64,000 nucleotides of DNA from Malikia granosa (GCF_002980595.1 NZ_PVLQ01000023.1:62001-126000); one strand, 5' to 3'. Positions 42,046 to 52,169 are shown, counted from the first letter of the stretch. Notes: generated from the sequence alone by a model not told the origin. A program made the numbers and translations.

Positions 42046-43095
42046 TCAGGCGAGCCGATAGCGCATGGCGCCGTCTTCATCCTCTGCAGACACGATTTCC
42101 CCACGCTGGTCGAGATAGTTCAGGTGGGCGAGTGTCTCTCCGGTCGCGAGGTTGAGGTGCATTTGCTCCGCAACAGTGGACGAACGGTACAAGACGCGAA
42201 CTAGGTCGATGACCCTTAAAGGCTGCGCAAGTTGTTGCCTGACACGGTCTGTGCCTTTCACGGCGCTCGCACGTAGTTGCTCCAACCGTAGGTGCAGGCC
42301 ATAGAAAGGTTCGTTGTGGGCAGGCAGAACCAAGACGCTCCCAGGTACGCGTTGCAGCAATCGGTCGATGGAGTCGAGCCAGCCCTGCAAAGGATTAGCA
42401 TGCGGCTCGGTGGCGTACACGGAGGTATTGGAACTGATCCTGGGAAGAACCTGATCTCCCGATATCAGCAAATCCAGTTCGCGCGAGTAAAAGCACGCGT
42501 GCTCGGGAGAATGTCCTGTGCCAACAATGACCTCCCATTCCTGATTCCCGATCCGCAACATCTGACCATCCGTGAGCCGTACAAAGCTGTCAGGCAAAGG
42601 ATGAATCATTTTGCCGAAGTCACCAAACCGAGTGCGATACTCATCGACCTCGGTGTCGCTCCATCCGGCTCTCCGGTAGAAGCGAACACCATCGACTGGC
42701 GCTTCCCGCCCTGAATCGGCAAGCATCACCCGACAGCTTAAATACTCGTCTCGTGTCATCCACAGCGCGCATTCGAAGCGACGTGTCAACCATCCCGCCA
42801 TGCCCACGTGATCCGGGTGCATGTGCGTCGCCATTACACGGGAGACAGGACGGCCTGCTAGCGGCCCCTGAGGAGCGAACAAGGCGAACCATGCGTTCAT
42901 TACGTCCACGCTACGAATTCCGGTGTCCACGACCGCCCAACCAGAACCATCGCTCAATACCCAGAGGTTGATGTGATCCAGGGAAAACGGCAGCGGCATG
43001 CGTAGCCACAGCACACCTGGCTTGATTTCAATGGCTTGACCAGGCAGCGGGAGATGAGAGAACGGATACGAGAGTGCCGGGGCTGCGTCGGTCAT
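42046..43095 (-). CDS. MBL-fold metallo-hydrolase of the catabolic cargo
   Basis: The 349-residue protein has the metal motif THMHPDHVGMAGWL, then GTGHSPEHACFY and ISGDQVLPRIS. It belongs to the glyoxalase II-like branch with a C-terminal helical domain. Such proteins are hydrolases of thioesters or lactones. In the cargo it may act as a thioesterase or ring-opening lactonase. The ATG at 43095 is preferred over an in-frame TTG at 43119; neither has a good ribosome-binding site. Confidence 0.85.
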   Translation of the reverse strand: MTDAAPALSYPFSHLPLPGQAIEIKPGVLWLRMPLPFSLDHINLWVLSDGSGWAVVDTGIRSVDVMNAWFALFAPQGPLAGRPVSRVMATHMHPDHVGMAGWLTRRFECALWMTRDEYLSCRVMLADSGREAPVDGVRFYRRAGWSDTEVDEYRTRFGDFGKMIHPLPDSFVRLTDGQMLRIGNQEWEVIVGTGHSPEHACFYSRELDLLISGDQVLPRISSNTSVYATEPHANPLQGWLDSIDRLLQRVPGSVLVLPAHNEPFYGLHLRLEQLRASAVKGTDRVRQQLAQPLRVIDLVRVLYRSSTVAEQMHLNLATGETLAHLNYLDQRGEIVSAEDEDGAMRYRLA

Positions 43096-43400
43096 GATGC
43101 TTGGTTTACATTCTGGCAATGCCGCTTCAATGGTGCACAGCCATCACTCTTATGCTGTGCGAGTTCATTTTTAGCTTAAGGTCAGCACTGACAAGTGACA
43201 ATGACGAATGACCTCGATAGGCTGACGGAAAACGTCTGCGTCCTGGCGCAGCCAGTCACTGCGCTGCCGTCGGTGCAACCCCCAACGGCGGTCAACAGTC
43301 TCTTGAGCGCACAAGAGCCTCGCCCGAAGCAGGCCACGGCCCCGGTAGCCATGAAGGCGCCGATCTCCTCGGCGGCCAAGCTGAAATTGGTCGGATACCT
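43096..43400. other. Intergenic region without a supported gene
   Basis: Short frames exist on both strands here, including a 65-residue Cys-rich one on the minus strand. None has a ribosome-binding site or a recognisable family. The promoter of the MBL-fold gene should lie at its left side. Confidence 0.4.
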
Positions 43401-44441
43401 CTATGTAAGGTACTGCTTGGTGCGCGAGCGGGCACGGTAGGCTCCCGGCGCGCTGCCGGTCCAGACCTTGAAGGCGCGTTGGAAGGCGGTGCTGTCGGTG
43501 AAGCCCAGGTCAGCGGCGATGGCGGCGAGCGAGGCTTCGCTGCTGGTCAGGCGTACGATCGCCATGTCGCGCCGCAGTTGGTCCTTTAGCGCCTGGAAAG
43601 AAGTGCCCTCGGAGGCCAAGTGCCTCTGCAACGCACTCACCGACATGTGCAGGCGCTGCGCAGTGATGGCCAGATCAGGCCATTCGGGACTGGCCCGCTG
43701 CAGCACCATGCGGACCCGCGCGCTGGCGCTGCGCTCGTTCAGGTACGGCCCCACCACGTTGCCTGGCGTGGCGCGCAGGAAGGACTGCAGCGCGTCCCGA
43801 TCGCGCCGCACCGGCTGTTTGAAGGCATCGGCGTCGAACCAGGCGGCCGTGCGCGGCTGCCCAAAGCACAACGTGCCGGAAAAGATGCGTTGGTAGTTCT
43901 GCGCGTGAGGTGGCGGCGCAAAGTTGAAGTCGAAGCGCTGCGGCACCAGTCGGCCGCCGTGCAGCCATACCAGCAGTCGCCAGAACACGCGCAGCAGATG
44001 TGCGTGCAGGAAGTCGGCATGCGCGCCCGGGCCGCCACGCATATCGAGCGCGACACCCGTCAGCCTGCCCTCAGTCACGGGGACTAGCGCCACATCGTCC
44101 TGCAGCAAAGCAAAGGATTCACCCAGGCGGCGCAGGGCGAACGACAATGAGTGGGCAGTGAACGCACTGCGCACCATCAGTGCGAAGCTGCCCGGGCGCA
44201 TCGGCCGCCCATGCAGGTAGCCCAGGCACTCGTCGTTCAGGCTGTCCTTGACGGCGATGAACAGCGCGTTGAACTGCTCCACGGTCACGCGCGACTCCTC
44301 CAACTCCAGCAGCGATTCACTGATGCCCGCGCGCCCCAGCACACCTACCAGCCATTCTGGCGTGGCCAGCCCCTTGCCGCGCGCACCGTCCAGCAGGCCA
44401 TGCACGGCAAAGATGGGAGCGGTTAAGACGGGTTCCAGCAT
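43401..44441 (-). CDS. AraC-family regulator of the catabolic cargo
   Basis: The 346-residue regulator has an N-terminal arabinose-binding-like domain (AraC_binding_2/Arabinose_bd type, with GYLHGRPMRPGSFALMVRSA). The C terminus has a double helix-turn-helix (LHMSVSALQRHLASEGTSF and AAIAADLGFTDSTAFQRAFK). It is divergent from the acyl-CoA dehydrogenase operon starting at 44636, with 194 bases between them. Control of that operon is likely. Confidence 0.88.
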   Translation of the reverse strand: MLEPVLTAPIFAVHGLLDGARGKGLATPEWLVGVLGRAGISESLLELEESRVTVEQFNALFIAVKDSLNDECLGYLHGRPMRPGSFALMVRSAFTAHSLSFALRRLGESFALLQDDVALVPVTEGRLTGVALDMRGGPGAHADFLHAHLLRVFWRLLVWLHGGRLVPQRFDFNFAPPPHAQNYQRIFSGTLCFGQPRTAAWFDADAFKQPVRRDRDALQSFLRATPGNVVGPYLNERSASARVRMVLQRASPEWPDLAITAQRLHMSVSALQRHLASEGTSFQALKDQLRRDMAIVRLTSSEASLAAIAADLGFTDSTAFQRAFKVWTGSAPGAYRARSRTKQYLT

Positions 44442-44635
44442 GGCGTGTGATTCTAAGGGGCCAACGCCGGTCGCATAGGCCGAAAGAAGTTAATTGTCAG
44501 TTGATTGAGGTAATCCGCCATCGCCCTTGCAGGGGCCAATTACTACGATTGTGTCATCCCCAAAACATTTCGGCAGTGGCACTGCGCGGAACGTCCGATG
44601 CGGGGACAGAAGCCAACATATAAGGAGACGCTCTC

Positions 44636-45781
44636 ATGTTGCCACAGCTTTATCGCCACGCCTGGATGGACGGCGAGATCGACGCATTTCGCGAGCAGGT
44701 GCGCCGCTACGTTGCCGCCGAATTCACGCCCCGGCTCGATGAATGGCGCCGTCAGGGCTACATCCCGCGCGAGGTCTGGCGTCCATTCGGCGAGATGAGC
44801 TTTCTGCTGCCCGAGATGCCCGAGACCTATGGAGGCGCCGGCGCCAGCCTTGCCTACCAGTTGGTGGTGCAGGACGAGCTAGCCAAGGCCGAGATGCCAG
44901 TCAATATCGCGGTGCACACCATCGCTTCGCACTACATCCTGGACTTCGGCACGGAAGCGCAAAAGCAGCGCTGGCTGCCCAAGGTGACGAACGGCGAGAT
45001 GCTGGCCGCCATCGCGATGACCGAGCCGGGTTGCGGCTCGGATCTAAAGGCCATTTCCACCCGGGCCCGCCGTGACGGAGACCACTACGTGATCGACGGC
45101 GCCAAAACCTTCATCACCAACGGCTTCACTGGCAACCTGCTGATCGTCGCGGCGCGCACCAGCGGCGCGGGCAGCAAGGGGGTGTCGCTGTTTGTGCTGG
45201 AAACCGAGAATCTGCCCGGCTTTCGCGTTGGCCGACTACTGGAGAAGATCGGCATGCAGGCATCGGACACGGCGGAGTTGTTCTTCGACGGCGTGCGCGT
45301 GCCAGCCGACCAACTGCTGGGCGAGGTCGAAGGCAAGGGCTTCGGGCAGTTGATGGGCGCGTTGCCCTACGAGCGCATGCTCATTGCCGTGCCGGCGGCC
45401 GCCACTATCGAGCAGGCACTGGCCGTCACGGTGGAGTACACGAAGCAGCGCAAGGCCTTCGGTGCGCCCCTCTTCGATATGCAGCTCACGCGCCAGAAAC
45501 TGGCTGAGGTGGCCACTACCGCGCATGTGGTGCGCAGCTTCGTCAACGACTGCACCCAGCGCCTGTTGGACGGCACGCTGGATAACGAGGCCGCCTATAT
45601 GGCCAAGTGGTGGTGCACCGAGCAGCAGTGCCGCGTGGTGGACGAATGCCTCCAATTGTTCGGCGGCTACGGCTACATGGCCGAGTACCCGATCGCGCGG
45701 ATGTATGCCGCTTCGCGAGTGCAGAAGATCTATGGCGGCGCCAACGAGGTCCTGAAAGACCTGGTTTCGAGGAAGCTGTGA
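44636..45781 (+). CDS. Acyl-CoA dehydrogenase, short/medium-chain type
   Basis: The 381-residue flavoenzyme has AMTEPGCGSDLKAISTRA for FAD and substrate binding, DGAKTFITNGF, and YGGANEVLKDLVSRKL at the C terminus, where the catalytic Glu lies in GGANE. AAGGAGA precedes the ATG. It starts the plus-strand operon of the cargo. Chain-length specificity is not certain. Confidence 0.93.
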   Translation: MLPQLYRHAWMDGEIDAFREQVRRYVAAEFTPRLDEWRRQGYIPREVWRPFGEMSFLLPEMPETYGGAGASLAYQLVVQDELAKAEMPVNIAVHTIASHYILDFGTEAQKQRWLPKVTNGEMLAAIAMTEPGCGSDLKAISTRARRDGDHYVIDGAKTFITNGFTGNLLIVAARTSGAGSKGVSLFVLETENLPGFRVGRLLEKIGMQASDTAELFFDGVRVPADQLLGEVEGKGFGQLMGALPYERMLIAVPAAATIEQALAVTVEYTKQRKAFGAPLFDMQLTRQKLAEVATTAHVVRSFVNDCTQRLLDGTLDNEAAYMAKWWCTEQQCRVVDECLQLFGGYGYMAEYPIARMYAASRVQKIYGGANEVLKDLVSRKL

Positions 45782-45783
45782 AC

Positions 45784-46842
45784 ATGTCGCACACGTTGCA
45801 TACGCTGCAGATGCCGCTGCACGGCGTCCGCGTGGTGGAGTTCGAGGGCATAGGGCCAGGCCCGCTGGCCGCCAGGATGCTAGCTGACATGGGCGCCGAG
45901 GTGATTACGCTGACACGCGCCGAGCAGGCCGCTGCGGCGCGGCGGCTGGGCGGGGCGGTGGAGAACCCGCTGCGCCGCGGCAAGACGGTCGAGGTCATCG
46001 ACCTGAAGTCGCCCGAAGGCAAGGCGCGTGCCCTGGACCTGATCGCTCAGGCAGACGCCTTGATCGAAGGCTTTCGCCCCGGTGTGATGGAACGGTTGGG
46101 CTTCGGCCCCGCCGAGTGTGCGGCGCGCAACCCCAGGCTGGTCTACGGCCGCATGACGGGCTGGGGCCAGGACGGCCCGCTCGCCCAGGCCGCCGGACAC
46201 GACATGAACTACGTCGCGCTGACCGGCCTGCTGTCGCTGTCGGCACACAAAGGGCAAGCGCCCATCGTTCCGCCCACGGTACTCGGGGACGCGGCCGGGG
46301 CGCTGGGCATGGCTTTCGGCGTCGCCTGCGCGCTGGTCGATGCGCGCGCCACCGGCCGCGGCCGGGTCGTGGACGCCGCCATCGTTGACATCGTGGCAAT
46401 GCTGGGCACCCTGGTGCACTGGATTCGCGCCAATGGGCAGATCGATGGCGCGCAGCCGAGTCCGTTTCACGATTCGCCGTTTTATGACGTGTACGCCTGC
46501 GCCGACGGCGGCTTCATCAGCCTCGGCGCGATCGAGCCGCCTTTCTACGCCTTGCTGCTGTCGAAGCTGGGCCTGGCGGACGTGGAGCCTGCCGACCAGT
46601 ACGACACGGCAACGTGGCCGGCGCTGAAAGAGCGCATCGCAGCCCTCATCCGCAGCCAGCCCCGAGCGCACTGGTGCGCGCTGCTCGAAGGCAGCGACGC
46701 TTGCTTTGCACCCGTGCTCAGCCTCGCCGAGTCGGTGCAGCATCCGCATAACGCGGCACGGGGCATCTACCAGATCACCCCCTCCGGCGCCATCGAAGCG
46801 GCCCCGGCCCCACGGTTCCAGGCACTCGACACAACTACCTAG
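45784..46842 (+). CDS. CaiB/BaiF family protein, AMACR-like racemase
   Basis: The 352-residue protein has the family III CoA-transferase fold with VVEFEGIGPGPLAARMLADM and the racemase-like motif AAGHDMNYVALTGLL. The GHD(I/M)NY sequence is typical of alpha-methylacyl-CoA racemases, whose role is to switch the 2-methyl stereochemistry before beta-oxidation. A CoA-transferase role cannot be excluded. It starts two bases after the preceding stop with AGGAAG as ribosome-binding site. Confidence 0.88.
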   Translation: MSHTLHTLQMPLHGVRVVEFEGIGPGPLAARMLADMGAEVITLTRAEQAAAARRLGGAVENPLRRGKTVEVIDLKSPEGKARALDLIAQADALIEGFRPGVMERLGFGPAECAARNPRLVYGRMTGWGQDGPLAQAAGHDMNYVALTGLLSLSAHKGQAPIVPPTVLGDAAGALGMAFGVACALVDARATGRGRVVDAAIVDIVAMLGTLVHWIRANGQIDGAQPSPFHDSPFYDVYACADGGFISLGAIEPPFYALLLSKLGLADVEPADQYDTATWPALKERIAALIRSQPRAHWCALLEGSDACFAPVLSLAESVQHPHNAARGIYQITPSGAIEAAPAPRFQALDTTT

Positions 46843-46853
46843 GAGACAAGCAC

Positions 46854-48530
46854 ATGACCGAAACCGTCCAGCCCACCAAGCCTGTCCGCGGCTGCCCGTC
46901 CACCACGGGCAACGAGCGCCAACTGAACACCACGACGCTGATCCGCCACGCTGCACGCACCCATGGGGATCAGGAGATCGTGTATCGCACACCCGGCGGC
47001 GGCTGGGACCGCTACACCTATGCCGACTGCTACGCACGCGTCTGCCGCAGCGCCAATGCGCTGCGCGCGCTCGGCGTCGAGCCGGGCGACCGGGTCGGCG
47101 TCCTGGACTGGAACAGCCGGCGCCACTTCGAGCTGTACTGGTCCATCCCCGGCCTGGGCGCGGTCATGCTGCAGATGAACCTGCGCCTGGGCCCCGAGGA
47201 CCTGGGCTACGTTGTCGGCCATAGCGACGTGTCCTACGTTTGCGTGGACGAATCATTGCTGCCTATTGCCGAATCCGTCGCAGCGAACTCGCCCCAGATC
47301 AAGGGCTGGATCGTTATGACCGAAAAGCCGCTGGACCAGGTCAAGACCACGCTGGCGCCGCTGCTGCACTACGAAGACCTGCTGGCCGCCGCCGACGCCA
47401 AGATCGACTGGCCCGAGATCGACGAAACCTCGGCTTACAGCGCCTGCTACACCACCGGCACCACGGGCAAGCCCAAGGGCGTGTACTACTCGCACCGCGG
47501 CATCTACCTGCATTCCACGGGCATGGCCACCAACATGGGCATGACGCTGGACGACTGCGTCATGCTCATCACGCCCATGTTCCACGGGCAGTGCTGGGGC
47601 CTGCCGCAGGCGGCCACGCTGCTGGGCGACAAGATCGTGCTGCCGGGCCGCTACGCCGCCGAGGACACCAAGCCATTGGTCGACACCATGATCGCCGAGG
47701 GCGTGACCATCACCAACGGCGCACCGGCCATCTTCCAGCCTATGCTGCAGTACATCGAGACGTTGCCGGTCAAGCCGGACTTCAGCCGCATGCGCATGCT
47801 GTCCGGCGCCACCGAGCCACCTCTGTCGATGATGATCGGCTTTTACGAACTGACGGGTGCCGAGGTGGTGCACGGCTACGGCGCCACCGAAGCCACGACG
47901 CTGGTGGCGGTCAACCGCCTCAAGTCCACGCTCAAGAAGCGCCTGACCCAGGACGAGCAGTGGAACCTCAAGCGCAAGCAGGGCCTGATCCTTACCGGGG
48001 TGGACATCCGCATTCTCGATGCAGACGACCAGGACCTCCCGCACGACGGACAGTCGGCTGGCGAGATCTGCCTGCGCGGCCCCTGGATCACGACCAGCTA
48101 TCACGACATGCCGGATTCAGGCGACCGCTTCCTGGAGGGCGGCTGGTGGCGCTCGGGCGATGTCGGCACGGTGGACGAGAACGGCTACCTCAAGGTTACC
48201 GACCGCATCAAGGACGTGATCAAGAGCGGCGGTGAATGGATCTCATCCATTGACATGGAGAACCTGCTCATGGGCCATCCGGCTGTGCGTGACGCCGCAG
48301 TGGTCGGCATTCCGCATGCTAAGTGGCAGGAACGGCCGCTGGCCCTGGTGGTGCTGAAGCCCGGTCAGCAGGCGACCCAGGAACAACTGCAGGAACACCT
48401 GAGCAGCGCGTTCGCCAAGTGGCAGTTGCCGGACCAGGTTCTGTTCGTCGAAGCCATCCCCAAGACCAGCGTCGGCAAGCTCGACAAGAAGCGCATACGC
48501 GTTGAGCATGCGGACCGCTACGCCGAGTGA
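46854..48530 (+). CDS. AMP-binding acyl-CoA ligase, medium/long-chain type
   Basis: The 558-residue adenylate-forming enzyme has the AMP-binding motif [18 protein letters not shown], then YGATEAT and the A8-A10 region with [20 protein letters not shown] and the C-terminal Lys in [10 protein letters not shown]. It resembles AlkK/FadD-like ligases. It activates the pathway acid as a CoA thioester. AGGAG lies before the ATG. Confidence 0.93.
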   Translation: MTETVQPTKPVRGCPSTTGNERQLNTTTLIRHAARTHGDQEIVYRTPGGGWDRYTYADCYARVCRSANALRALGVEPGDRVGVLDWNSRRHFELYWSIPGLGAVMLQMNLRLGPEDLGYVVGHSDVSYVCVDESLLPIAESVAANSPQIKGWIVMTEKPLDQVKTTLAPLLHYEDLLAAADAKIDWPEIDETSAYSACYTTGTTGKPKGVYYSHRGIYLHSTGMATNMGMTLDDCVMLITPMFHGQCWGLPQAATLLGDKIVLPGRYAAEDTKPLVDTMIAEGVTITNGAPAIFQPMLQYIETLPVKPDFSRMRMLSGATEPPLSMMIGFYELTGAEVVHGYGATEATTLVAVNRLKSTLKKRLTQDEQWNLKRKQGLILTGVDIRILDADDQDLPHDGQSAGEICLRGPWITTSYHDMPDSGDRFLEGGWWRSGDVGTVDENGYLKVTDRIKDVIKSGGEWISSIDMENLLMGHPAVRDAAVVGIPHAKWQERPLALVVLKPGQQATQEQLQEHLSSAFAKWQLPDQVLFVEAIPKTSVGKLDKKRIRVEHADRYAE

Positions 48531-48557
48531 GCCAACCTTTTGCTACAGGAAAACAAC

Positions 48558-49739
48558 ATGAATGACCATGAACCCGTCATCGTCGGTGCGCTGCGCACCC
48601 CCGTGGGCAAGCGCGGCGGGCGCTTGCAGAAATGGCACCCCGTTGATCTGCTGGGTGAGACGCTGCGTCAGCTGGTCGAGCGCTCCGGCATCAACCCCGC
48701 CGATCTGGACGATGTGATCGTCGGTTGCGTGCTGCAGTGGGACCAGCAGCACGGCAATCTGGGCCGGCATGCCGTGCTGGCGGCGGGGCTGCCAGAATCC
48801 GTCCCGGCGGTGACGGTCGACCGGCAATGCGGCTCCGGCCAGCAGGCGGTGAGCTTTGTCGTGCACGGTATTCAAGCGGGCGCCTACCAACTGGCCATCG
48901 GCGCCGGGGTAGAGTCGATGTCGCAGGCGCCCATGCCGCCGTCATTCAAGCCCGGCGCGCCGCTCGGCGCGCAATACAGCCCGCGTGAGCTGGCGCGCTA
49001 CCAGGGCAACCCGCTGATACCGCAAGGCGCTTCGTCGGAGTTGATGAACAAGCGCTTCGGCCTCACGCGCGAGGCGCTGGACGCCTTCGCCGTGCGCAGC
49101 CATCGGCGCGCCATTGAGGCTTCGCGGGCTGGTCGTGTCCAAGACCAACTCGTGCGGCTGCATGAGGATCCGACCGACCCAGACAGCCCGCTCGTCACCG
49201 CCGACGAGGGCATGCGCGCCGACCCCAACCCCGAGAAGATGGCTACGCTTAAGCCCGTGTTTGCCGCAGACGGCGCTACAACGGCTGCTAACTCCTCGCA
49301 GATCAGCGACGGCGCCGCCGCGCTGCTGATCGCCAGCCGCGCCTACGCCCAGCAGCACGGCCTGAAGCCGCGTGCGCGCTTCGTCAGCACCGCAGTGGCG
49401 GCAGCCGACCCTGTCATCCAGTTCACTGCTGTGCTCGATGCCACCCGCAAGGCGTTGAAGGAATCGGGGCTGACCCCGGCCGACATCGACCTGTTTGAAG
49501 TCAATGAGGCATTCGGCGGCGTGCCGCTGATGTTCCAGCAGGAATTCGGCATTCCGGACGACCGCCTCAACGTCAATGGCGGCTCGGTGGCCATCGGCCA
49601 TCCGCTGGGCTCCACTGGCGCGCGCATGCTCACCGACCTGCTGTGCGAGCTGGAGCGCCGAGGCGGCCGCTATGGCTTGCAGACCATCTGCGAGGCTTCG
49701 GGCACGGCCAACACCACCATCATCGAGCGCCTGGCATGA
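48558..49739 (+). CDS. Thiolase (acetyl-CoA C-acyltransferase)
   Basis: The 393-residue thiolase has the nucleophile Cys91 in DRQCGSGQQ, the catalytic His in GHPLGSTGAR and the C-terminal Cys in ICEASGTAN. The glycine pattern around the last Cys differs from the usual CxGGGxG. The C-terminal motif is therefore atypical and may alter substrate choice. It cleaves 3-ketoacyl-CoA at the end of each beta-oxidation round. It starts after AGGAA. Confidence 0.9.
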   Translation: MNDHEPVIVGALRTPVGKRGGRLQKWHPVDLLGETLRQLVERSGINPADLDDVIVGCVLQWDQQHGNLGRHAVLAAGLPESVPAVTVDRQCGSGQQAVSFVVHGIQAGAYQLAIGAGVESMSQAPMPPSFKPGAPLGAQYSPRELARYQGNPLIPQGASSELMNKRFGLTREALDAFAVRSHRRAIEASRAGRVQDQLVRLHEDPTDPDSPLVTADEGMRADPNPEKMATLKPVFAADGATTAANSSQISDGAAALLIASRAYAQQHGLKPRARFVSTAVAAADPVIQFTAVLDATRKALKESGLTPADIDLFEVNEAFGGVPLMFQQEFGIPDDRLNVNGGSVAIGHPLGSTGARMLTDLLCELERRGGRYGLQTICEASGTANTTIIERLA

Positions 49740-50536
49740 ACGAGGCCACCATGAGCGAAGCCAGCGAAGTGCTCGTCAGCCGCGAAGGCGCCATCGTCAC
49801 CTTGATCATCAACCGCCCGCGCGCGAAGAACAGCTTGAACCGCGCAGTATTCGATGGCCTGCGTGCACAGCTCGTGCAACTGCGCGACGACGATGCCGTA
49901 CGCGCGGTCATCATCACCGGCGCCGAGGGCGTGTTTTGTGCAGGGGCCGACATCACGGCCTTCGACTCTCTGCGCGCCGAACCGCTGCTGGGCGACCGTG
50001 CGGCGGCAGGTGGCCACTTCTGGGCGGAACTGGAGCGCTTCCCTAAGCCCGTCATCGCAGCCGTGGAAAAGCTCGCGCTGGGCGGCGGCACGGAACTGGC
50101 GTTGGCCTGTGACATTGCTATCGCTGGCGAGTCCACCAAGTTCGGCGTGCCTGAAGTCAAGCTGGGCGCCATTCCCGGGGCCGGGGGCACCCAGCGTCTG
50201 ATCCATGCCATCGGCAAGTCCAAGGCTATGGCCCTGCTGCTGACCGGCGATTTCATCGACGCCCGCAAAGCCTGCGATGCGGGCATGGTCGCCGAGGTGA
50301 CGGCTGACGGCCAGGCCCTGCCGACGGCGTTGGCGATGGCCAACCGGATTGCATCCAATTCGCCGCTGGCCGTGGCACTGGCGAAAGATGCGGCACTGGC
50401 CAGCTTTGAAACTCCGCTCGCGCAAGGCCTGGAGCATGAGAAGCGTAATTTCCTCGTCGCTTTGCATTCGGCCGACAACCTGGAGGGGCAAGCCGCATTC
50501 CTCGGCAAGCGCCTCCCCCACTTCACGGGCCAATAG
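49736..50536 (+). CDS. Enoyl-CoA hydratase/isomerase family protein (first copy)
   Basis: The 266-residue crotonase-fold protein has GVFCAGADITAF for the oxyanion hole, then LGGGTELALACDIAIAG and a catalytic Glu region in FGVPEVKLGAIPGAGGTQRL. The ATG overlaps the TGA of the thiolase gene, so translation is coupled; an in-frame ATG lies at 49751. It hydrates trans-2-enoyl-CoA. Confidence 0.92.
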   Translation: MNEATMSEASEVLVSREGAIVTLIINRPRAKNSLNRAVFDGLRAQLVQLRDDDAVRAVIITGAEGVFCAGADITAFDSLRAEPLLGDRAAAGGHFWAELERFPKPVIAAVEKLALGGGTELALACDIAIAGESTKFGVPEVKLGAIPGAGGTQRLIHAIGKSKAMALLLTGDFIDARKACDAGMVAEVTADGQALPTALAMANRIASNSPLAVALAKDAALASFETPLAQGLEHEKRNFLVALHSADNLEGQAAFLGKRLPHFTGQ

Positions 50537-50566
50537 CGCCTGTCTCTCATCCATCGAGCAAAAATC

Positions 50567-51349
50567 ATGCAACTCAATTCCGACATCTCCGCCGTCATCA
50601 CCGGGGGCGCTTCCGGCCTAGGAGCTGCCACGGCCAGGCGCTTGGCCAGCCATGGTGTCAAAGTCGCCATCTTTGACATGAACGAAGCCATCGGCCAGGC
50701 GTTGGCCAGCGAACTTGACGGTGTTTACTGCAACGTGGACGTGACGTCCGAGGAGCAAGTGGACGCCGCCTTCGCCAAGGCCCGCGCGGCCATTGGACAG
50801 GAACGCATTCTGGTCAACTGCGCCGGTACTGCCGATGCCGTCAAGACGGTCAGCCGCGACAAGAAAACCGGCGAAATCCGCCCATGCCCAACAGATCGTT
50901 TCAATCGCATCATTCAGATCAACCTAGTGGGCACCTTCCGCTGCATCGCCAAGTCAGCCGCGGGCATGTTGACGCTCGCGCCGCTGGCCGATGGCGACCG
51001 CGGCGCCATCGTCAACACTGCGTCGGCCGCCGCACAGGATGGCCAGGTTGGCCAGGCCAGCTATGCTGCCAGTAAGGCTGCCATCGTGGGCATGGCCTTG
51101 CCGATTGCGCGCGACATGATGGACGAAGGGATCCGGGTCAACACCATCATGCCGGGGATCTTCGGAACACCATTGCTGCTGGGCCTGCCGGACAACGTCA
51201 AGCAGGCGCTGGCGGCCAGCGTGCCCTTTCCCAAGCGTTTGGGCGATCCCGATGAATTCGCGCAGGCCGTCGAGTTTCTCGTCACCTGCGGCTACATGAA
51301 CGCCGAGTCCATTCGGGTGGATGGCGCTATTCGCATGGCGCCGCGCTGA
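50567..51349 (+). CDS. SDR family 3-hydroxyacyl-CoA dehydrogenase (HSD10-like)
   Basis: The 260-residue NAD-dependent short-chain dehydrogenase has GGASGLGAATA for cofactor binding, LVNCAGTA and the active site ASYAASKAAIVG. Sequence features such as NTASAAAQDGQVGQASYAAS fit the type 2 3-hydroxyacyl-CoA dehydrogenase group, which oxidises 2-methyl-3-hydroxyacyl-CoA among others. That matches the racemase-like gene nearby. Confidence 0.9.
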   Translation: MQLNSDISAVITGGASGLGAATARRLASHGVKVAIFDMNEAIGQALASELDGVYCNVDVTSEEQVDAAFAKARAAIGQERILVNCAGTADAVKTVSRDKKTGEIRPCPTDRFNRIIQINLVGTFRCIAKSAAGMLTLAPLADGDRGAIVNTASAAAQDGQVGQASYAASKAAIVGMALPIARDMMDEGIRVNTIMPGIFGTPLLLGLPDNVKQALAASVPFPKRLGDPDEFAQAVEFLVTCGYMNAESIRVDGAIRMAPR

Positions 51350-51380
51350 CGCCTGAAATCTTGGCCCATCAGGAAGCGTC

Positions 51381-52169
51381 ATGTCCGAAAATTCTGTCAT
51401 TCTCGAAAAGCATGGTGCTGTTGCGACCATCACACTCAATGCGCCTCAGAAAAAGAATGCGCTGAGCACGTCTGTCGTCAACGTGCTAGCTGGCGTCATT
51501 GCAGACGTCGAACGTGACGGCTCGATTCGCGCTTTGCTGCTGCGCGGCGAGGGCCGGATGTTCAGTTGCGGCGGCGACATCGACGAAATGGCGGCAGCAG
51601 GCGAAGCGTTGTCTACCTTGGTCGATGACGAATTGAGGGTGGTCGAACGCATGATTCCTCAATTCGCCAGCCTGCCATTCCCGGTGGTCTGCGCCGTACA
51701 AGGCGCGGTCGCTGGAGGCGGCCTCGGACTAGCATTGGCCTCTGACTACCTGATTGCCGCAAGTGGGACGAAATTCGTGGCGGCCCACACCGGCCTTGGA
51801 TACGCGGGGGATTTCGGCATCAGCTGGCTCCTGCCGCGCGCAGTGGGCGGACGACGCGCACGCGACATGATCCTGACCAACCGCGTGGTCGGTTCGGATG
51901 AAGCCTTGGCCTGGGGATTGGTCGAGAAAGTAGTTCCGGGCGAGAGCCTGCTGGACGAAGCGCAGCGCATGACGGTGCAATTCTCGACCGGTCCTACGCA
52001 TGGTTATGCGGGCGCCAAGCGCCTGCAACTTGCTGCCTTCGAGAGCGGTCTGGTGACCTCATTGAGGTTAGAGGCGGCCGAAATGAATCGGGCCTCGAAA
52101 ACCACGGATTCGCTGGAAGCGGTCCACGCGTTCGTCGCAAAGCGAGTGCCTCAGTTTACCGGACGCTGA
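51381..52169 (+). CDS. Enoyl-CoA hydratase/isomerase family protein (second copy)
   Basis: The 262-residue crotonase-fold protein has RMFSCGGDIDEMAA and GAVAGGGLGLALASDYLIAA for the oxyanion hole. The usual second-Glu region reads GLGYAGDFGISWLLPRAVGG, in which the Glu found in dehydrating hydratases is not in its usual place. Isomerase or another crotonase-type reaction is possible. It is the last gene of the cargo operon, 47 bases before the relaxase stop. Confidence 0.88.
   Translation: MSENSVILEKHGAVATITLNAPQKKNALSTSVVNVLAGVIADVERDGSIRALLLRGEGRMFSCGGDIDEMAAAGEALSTLVDDELRVVERMIPQFASLPFPVVCAVQGAVAGGGLGLALASDYLIAASGTKFVAAHTGLGYAGDFGISWLLPRAVGGRRARDMILTNRVVGSDEALAWGLVEKVVPGESLLDEAQRMTVQFSTGPTHGYAGAKRLQLAAFESGLVTSLRLEAAEMNRASKTTDSLEAVHAFVAKRVPQFTGR

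Noticed and set aside
43182-43440. Short frames on both strands between the MBL-fold and AraC genes
   Set aside because: No ribosome-binding site, no family, and the two overlap each other. Evidence is too weak to call a gene.
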